A stretch of DNA of 9,378 bases from Desulfovibrio sp. (GTDB lineage Bacteria; Desulfobacterota; Desulfovibrionia; Desulfovibrionales; Desulfovibrionaceae): NCBI GenBank assembly GCA_031281815.1, contig JAITEY010000037.1:1-9378 (forward strand), written 5' to 3'. The position numbers and the translations under genes were made by a program. Positions within the stretch are counted from its first letter, which is position 1. The number at the start of each line of letters is the position of its first letter. Below, one piece after another: positions 6,007 through 9,378 of this stretch. The notes under the pieces were generated by a model. It saw nothing but the letters and a program-made list of their open reading frames with translations, had not been told where the DNA came from and made no database searches.

Positions 6007-7231
6007 TACCGCGATTGGCCTATCAGAAACAGGGGAGGGCGCGGTTACCGGATCGGACGAAGGCAGGGAAGCCCTGCCTTCACCCTGTTTTGTCGTGGAC
6101 GAGGACGCTCTGGCCGCCAACCTCGCCGTGCTGGACGGGGTCCGGCAACGTAGCGGGGCGCGTATTCTTCTGGCGCTCAAGGCCTTTGCCGCGTTCAGCG
6201 TTTTTCCCCTGTTGCGCCGGACCTTGGACGGCGTGTGCGCCTCTTCTCCCTATGAGGCGCGTCTGGGACGGGAAGAATTCTCCGCCCCGGACGCCGTGCG
6301 CGAAGTGCATGTATTCGCCGCCGCATACAGCGAGGCGGACATACGCGAGATTGCCGTTGCAGCCGACCATATCGTGTTCAATTCGTTGACGCAGCTTAAA
6401 CGTCTGGGTCCTCTTGCGCGCAGCGTTGCCGCAAAAAAGGGGCGGACGCCCGAATTCGGTCTGCGTCTCAACCCCGAACACTCGGAAGGGACCATACCCC
6501 TGTACGACCCCTGCGCGCCCGGCTCCCGCCTGGGCGTCCGGCAAAAGGATTTGCGGGGCGTACATCCCTTGCGGCTCCGTGAACTGGGTGTTTCGGGACT
6601 GCATTTTCATACGCTCTGCGAGCAGGACGCCGCCCCCCTGGCCCGTACCCTGGCCGCGGTGGAGGAAAAATTCGGGGAATATCTCCCGTACATGCGCATG
6701 CTGAATTTCGGGGGCGGGCACCACATCACCCGCCCCGGCTACGACGTGGACCTCCTGTGCCGCTGCATCGGCCGTATCGCCGCAAGGTACGGCCTGCAGG
6801 TCTATCTGGAGCCGGGGGAGGCCGTGGCCCTGAACGCCGGCACGCTGCGCAGCACCGTGCTGGACATTGTGCATGCCGATATGCCCGTGGCCGTCCTGGA
6901 CAGCTCGGCCGCCGCCCATATGCCGGATATTCTGGAAATGCCCTACCGGCCGGAGGCGGCCGGAGCGGGGCTGCCCGGCGAAAAGGCGTGGACCTGCCGT
7001 CTGGCCGGTAAATCCTGTCTGGCCGGGGACGTCATGGGCGAATATTCTTTCGACGTTCCCCTTCAGCCGGGCGATACGGTCGTGTTTCTGGACATGGCCC
7101 ACTACACCATGGTGAAAACCAACACGTTCAACGGTCTCGCGCTGCCCGGCATTGCCCTCGCGCAAAGCGGCGGCGGCATCCGTACGGTGCGACGCTTCGG
7201 TTACGAGGATTTCAAGCAGCGACTGTCATAA
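5990..7231 (+). CDS. nspC: Carboxynorspermidine/carboxyspermidine decarboxylase
   Basis: NspC removes CO2 from carboxyspermidine or carboxynorspermidine, completing triamine synthesis without decarboxylated SAM. It is a fold III PLP decarboxylase. With a TTG start at 5990 it has 413 residues, slightly longer than the usual ~370-400. Seen: LPSPCFVVDEDAL at the domain start; the PLP lysine in LLALKAFAAF (K64); GLHFHTLCEQ (204-212); NFGGGHHIT (239-247); EPGEA (274-278); and the C-terminal KSCLAGD with the catalytic Cys (C343). No ATG or GTG lies at the right place. Candidates are TTG 5990, which overlaps the previous gene by 17 bases, an ATT at 6014, or CTG 6074, just before LPSPCF. An earlier TTG (5885) would overlap by 122 bases and encode nonsense. 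The start is therefore uncertain; identity is firm. Confidence 0.92.
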   Translation: MARQGDTAIGLSETGEGAVTGSDEGREALPSPCFVVDEDALAANLAVLDGVRQRSGARILLALKAFAAFSVFPLLRRTLDGVCASSPYEARLGREEFSAPDAVREVHVFAAAYSEADIREIAVAADHIVFNSLTQLKRLGPLARSVAAKKGRTPEFGLRLNPEHSEGTIPLYDPCAPGSRLGVRQKDLRGVHPLRLRELGVSGLHFHTLCEQDAAPLARTLAAVEEKFGEYLPYMRMLNFGGGHHITRPGYDVDLLCRCIGRIAARYGLQVYLEPGEAVALNAGTLRSTVLDIVHADMPVAVLDSSAAAHMPDILEMPYRPEAAGAGLPGEKAWTCRLAGKSCLAGDVMGEYSFDVPLQPGDTVVFLDMAHYTMVKTNTFNGLALPGIALAQSGGGIRTVRRFGYEDFKQRLS

Positions 7232-7232
7232 A

Positions 7233-7237
7233 GGAGG
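7233..7237 (+). promoter_or_regulatory. Shine-Dalgarno site deciding the speB start
   Basis: AAAGGAGG ends at 7237 and overlaps the nspC stop (TAA 7229-7231). Two in-frame ATGs follow: 7240 (2-base spacing, too close) and 7246 (8-base spacing, ideal). The second is therefore the likelier start. Confidence 0.7.
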
Positions 7238-7245
7238 AAATGCCG

Positions 7246-8493
7246 ATGGACGCCGACACACCGCGTTTTCTGGAATCGGAACTTGCCCCCGCTCCCGCGC
7301 ACGCCTGCCGCTTTCACGTCATTCCCGTGCCCTATGAGGCGACGACGTCCTACGGGCGCGGCACGGCACGAGGACCGCAGGCCGTCCTCGCGGCCTCGAA
7401 TCAGCTTGAAACATGGAACGGACGCGGCATTCCCGCCGCCGCCGGCATATACACCCAACCGGCCGTCGAGGTGCGCGGCGGCCCGGAAGATGTCCTTGCG
7501 CGCATTGAAACGGCCGTCCTGCGTGCTTTGGATTCCGCTTCTGCCGAAATCGCGTCCGGCCCGAGCGGGATCGAATCCGGTCCGCGCAAAGACGCATCCG
7601 GCACGGCCTTGCAGGTAGTGCCGGTGCTTTTGGGCGGCGAGCACACCGTCACCCTTGGGGCGTTGCGGGCGCTGCAGAAACGTTGCGGGCCTTTCGGCAT
7701 CATCCAGTTCGACGCCCACGCCGACCTGCGTGAAAGCTACGAGGGCACGCCCTACAGCCACGCCTGCGTCATGCGCAGGGCCGTGGACGACCTGAATCTG
7801 TCACTCTTTCAAATAGGCGTACGCAGCCTTTCGCGGGAAGAACGGGACTTTCGCCGCAACCGGCGCATCCCCGGCCTCGACGTGAGCGGGGCGGAGGACG
7901 AGGCGCGCGGGAACCCCGGTTCTTCGTTTCTGCCGTCCGGTTTTCCGGACAAGATATACATTACCTTTGATGTGGACGCCCTGGACGCTTCACTGATGCC
8001 GGCAACGGGTACCCCGGAACCCGGAGGACTTTTCTGGCGACAGGTTCTTGCGCTTGTGGAGCGCGCCCTTGTCGGGCGCGTCTGCTTGGGTTTCGACGTG
8101 GTGGAACTTGCCCCGATTCCGGGCATGCACGCCCCGGAGTATACGGCGGCGCGGCTGGTCTACGAGATTATGGGCCTGACGCTGCCCCACGCCGGACCTT
8201 GGCCGGGCGCCGCGTATCTGCTCGCGACATCGGGGCGGAAGCCGCTTGACATTACACGGAATTTTGCGTCTTATACCGTACAGGACAGTCAAGTCCGGAG
8301 GATCGGCGTGACGGTAAAAGAACTTATCAACAAACTCAAGGATGCCGGGTGGACGTTTCGGGAAGGCGGGAATCACACTGTCGGCATCAGTCCTGACGGT
8401 GCAAGGAAAACTGTCTTCAACCGGCGCCCGCAAGACGTCGGACCCGAAACCTTGCGTAGCCTTGAGCGGCAAACCGGAGTGAAACTGAGCTGA
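7246..8493 (+). CDS. speB: Agmatinase fused in frame to a HicA-like toxin domain
   Basis: Residues 1-~311 are an agmatinase of the arginase/ureohydrolase fold, which hydrolyses agmatine to putrescine and urea at a two-manganese centre. Metal-ligand motifs are visible: GGEH (H133), DAHAD (156-160) and DVDALD (242-247), followed by MPATGTPEPGG; the substrate-side VVELAPIPGMHAPE is at 286-298. Agmatinases normally end near the AARLVYEIMGL helix (302-311). Here there is no stop: about 43 residues of linker without recognisable domain (312-354) lead into a complete HicA fold (355-415). Total 415 residues against the usual ~290-320. A low-complexity Ser/Gly/Ala insert (about 97-121) precedes the VPVLLGGEH strand. 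The start at ATG 7246 is favoured by the Shine-Dalgarno spacing (ATG 7240 also possible). It is last in the polyamine operon, 14 bases after nspC. The HicA part may instead be made separately from GTG 8308. Confidence 0.93.
   Translation: MDADTPRFLESELAPAPAHACRFHVIPVPYEATTSYGRGTARGPQAVLAASNQLETWNGRGIPAAAGIYTQPAVEVRGGPEDVLARIETAVLRALDSASAEIASGPSGIESGPRKDASGTALQVVPVLLGGEHTVTLGALRALQKRCGPFGIIQFDAHADLRESYEGTPYSHACVMRRAVDDLNLSLFQIGVRSLSREERDFRRNRRIPGLDVSGAEDEARGNPGSSFLPSGFPDKIYITFDVDALDASLMPATGTPEPGGLFWRQVLALVERALVGRVCLGFDVVELAPIPGMHAPEYTAARLVYEIMGLTLPHAGPWPGAAYLLATSGRKPLDITRNFASYTVQDSQVRRIGVTVKELINKLKDAGWTFREGGNHTVGISPDGARKTVFNRRPQDVGPETLRSLERQTGVKLS
8246..8277 (+). promoter_or_regulatory. Candidate hicAB promoter inside the speB 3' extension
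   Basis: A perfect TTGACA at 8246-8251 is followed by TCTTAT (8269-8274, 17-base spacer) or TATACC (8272-8277, 20-base spacer). It sits ~30-50 bases upstream of the hicA GTG and its ribosome-binding site, exactly where a hicAB promoter should be, in DNA more AT-rich than the agmatinase body. This supports the view that the linker was originally hicA upstream DNA. Confidence 0.45.
8308..8493 (+). CDS. hicA: HicA-family mRNA interferase toxin (internal start within the speB frame)
   Basis: A GTG start at 8308 has an ideal GGAGG site (8297-8301) 6 bases upstream and gives a 61-residue protein, the typical HicA length. It shows the HicA pattern: TVKELINKLKDAGWTFREGGNHTV with the catalytic histidine (H23) of the dsRBD-like fold, then SPDGARKTVFNRRPQDVGPETLRSLERQTGVKL. 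HicA cleaves mRNA without ribosomes; HicB, 26 bases downstream, should block it. The same codons are also the C-terminus of the 415-residue agmatinase frame. The cell could therefore make free HicA, an agmatinase-HicA chimera, or both. The internal ribosome-binding site, the candidate promoter and the partner gene argue that free HicA is made. Confidence 0.8.
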   Translation: MTVKELINKLKDAGWTFREGGNHTVGISPDGARKTVFNRRPQDVGPETLRSLERQTGVKLS

Positions 8494-8519
8494 ACTCCGG
8501 TCCGACAGGGAGAGCAGCC

Positions 8520-8948
8520 ATGCGGAAGTATTATGCGGCGGGCTTTATACCGGAGGCAGATGAGGCCTGGACGGTATATTTCCCCGACTTCCCGGAAATT
8601 CACACAGGCGGCGGTACGTTGGAAGAAGCGACGGAGAACGCCGCCGATGCTCTCAGAATACTGCTGGAAACCATGGTGCGGGGCAACAACGCCGTACCCG
8701 AGCCTTCCGGGCTGGCCTCGGCGCGGGAACGGGTCAAGGCAGCCCGGTTGCTTGATGATTTGCCGTATCCTGAAGATGCGGTGTACCAGCTTGTGGCGGC
8801 GCCGAGCTTTGACCTGACCCCGGTACGCGTCAATGTATCCATTCCCAGAGCGTCGCTGGCGGTGATTGACGACAAGGCCTCAGCCTACGGTTTTACGCGG
8901 TCGGGTTTTCTGACGCACGCCGCGCTGGCCTACCGACAGGAAGACTGA
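8520..8948 (+). CDS. hicB: HicB-family antitoxin
   Basis: This 142-residue protein is the HicA antitoxin. Residues 1-~55 form the degraded RNase H-like HicB domain that binds HicA (YYAAGFIPEADEAWTVYFPDFPEIHTGGGTLEEATENAADAL). A connector of about 45 residues follows. The C-terminus (102-139, VRVNVSIPRASLAVIDDKASAYGFTRSGFLTHAALAY) is a ribbon-helix-helix DNA-binding domain, which would autorepress the operon. The start at ATG 8520 is supported by AGGGAG just upstream, 26 bases after the hicA stop. It probably neutralises both free HicA and the agmatinase-fused copy. If it binds the fused copy, HicB could also attach to agmatinase (inference). Confidence 0.9.
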   Translation: MRKYYAAGFIPEADEAWTVYFPDFPEIHTGGGTLEEATENAADALRILLETMVRGNNAVPEPSGLASARERVKAARLLDDLPYPEDAVYQLVAAPSFDLTPVRVNVSIPRASLAVIDDKASAYGFTRSGFLTHAALAYRQED

Positions 8949-8980
8949 CGGCGTTCACGCGGGTGTCGAATCCCCGCCGT
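8948..8980 (+). terminator. Possible hairpin after hicB, without U-tract
   Basis: ACGGCG (8948-8953) pairs with CGCCGT (8975-8980), or GCGGG (8959-8963) with CCCGC (8973-8977). There is no following T run, so intrinsic termination is doubtful. Confidence 0.2.
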
Positions 8981-9022
8981 ACGCTTATGTCGGGATGAAT
9001 CGGCATTATCTCAGTTGCCCTT

Positions 9023-9043
9023 ATAGTTGATGACTGCAACTAT
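9023..9043. promoter_or_regulatory. Palindromic operator candidate upstream of the MarR-type gene
   Basis: ATAGTTG-N7-CAACTAT is a perfect 7-bp-arm palindrome spanning 21 bases. It is followed by an AT-rich segment with TATATT (9056-9061), a likely -10. MarR dimers typically bind ~16-21-bp palindromes over their own promoters, so this is a plausible autoregulatory operator. Confidence 0.45.
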
Positions 9044-9106
9044 TGCATCTACATATATATTTTCGGCGCGGCGACACGCGCGACCCGAACCGGGGGCACT
9101 CATGCC

Positions 9107-9378
9107 GTGAGCGCGTTTTTTTTCGACATGCACAACTGTCCGGGATTTATGAGCATAACGACACACCGCGTGTTGAGTTCGACTCTGCGCAGGGAAATGG
9201 TGAAAGCCGGCATAGACCTCACGGGGGAACAATGGGGGGTACTGGTTTGTCTTTGGAACAAGACGGCGGTGACGCAGGATGAACTGGCTGAAATCGCGTG
9301 CGTCGACAAGTCCACCATGAGCCGTGTCCTGTCGCGGATGGAAAAGAACGGACTGATTGCCCGCCGCGCCGACCCTGT
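9107..9378 (+). CDS. MarR-family transcriptional regulator, N-terminal part (runs off right edge)
   Basis: The open frame reads to the window end (90 full codons from GTG 9107). It contains the MarR layout: an N-terminal dimerisation helix (GFMSITTHRVLSSTLRREMVKAGIDLTGEQWGVLVCLW), then the winged helix-turn-helix (TQDELAEIACVDKSTMSRVLSRMEKNGLIARRADP), with STMSRVLSRME as recognition helix and RRADP starting the wing. It should bind DNA as a dimer and respond to a small ligand; target unknown. GTG 9107 is favoured because it keeps the FFFD...GF helix start seen in the family; ATG 9128 and ATG 9149 are in-frame alternatives, and none has a strong ribosome-binding site. It is separated from hicB by ~160 bases and has its own apparent promoter region, so it is probably an independent unit. 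Confidence 0.85.
   Translation, partial: MSAFFFDMHNCPGFMSITTHRVLSSTLRREMVKAGIDLTGEQWGVLVCLWNKTAVTQDELAEIACVDKSTMSRVLSRMEKNGLIARRADP

Noticed and set aside
6080..7165. 361-codon minus-strand frame antisense to nspC
   Set aside because: Antisense shadow; no start signal and no domain.

Overview
The window looks like a chromosomal stretch of a GC-rich deltaproteobacterium, most likely a relative of Desulfovibrio or Bilophila. The reasons are the gene order speA / carboxy(nor)spermidine dehydrogenase / nspC / speB, the GC-rich codon use, and the GC-rich intergenic hairpin repeats. The taxon is an inference from protein style and gene order; no search was run.

Layout. Positions 1-1161 hold a minus-strand run: a Phd/YefM-type antitoxin (1161-910), a PIN-domain VapC-like toxin overlapping it by one base (910-527), and the 5' part of a family 2 glycosyltransferase (510 to the left edge). 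The last ~44 visible codons of the glycosyltransferase run into a cluster of hairpin repeats, so it looks damaged. Positions 1162-1776 form a gene-poor stretch with a long (GT)19 dinucleotide tract and AT-rich inverted repeats. Positions 1746-2658 are an AT-rich islet with two minus-strand genes of unknown function (72 and 166 codons), bracketed by a 24-bp perfect direct repeat. The islet looks like a small acquired cassette.

Positions 2874-8493 are the core of the window: a tight plus-strand polyamine operon. SpeA decarboxylates arginine to agmatine. SpeB hydrolyses agmatine to putrescine. The saccharopine-dehydrogenase-like enzyme condenses a diamine with aspartate semialdehyde, and NspC decarboxylates the product to spermidine or norspermidine. 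This is the carboxyspermidine route, which avoids S-adenosylmethionine decarboxylase.

The most unusual feature is at the 3' end of this operon. The agmatinase frame has no stop codon after its normal C-terminus. It runs through ~43 residues of linker into a complete HicA toxin, which also has its own Shine-Dalgarno site and GTG start (8308). A HicB antitoxin follows (8520-8948). A hicAB module has therefore been joined in frame to an essential-type metabolic gene. A candidate hicAB promoter with a perfect TTGACA lies inside the linker.

The right edge (from about 9107) carries the start of a MarR-family regulator, preceded by a 7-7-7 palindrome that could be its operator.
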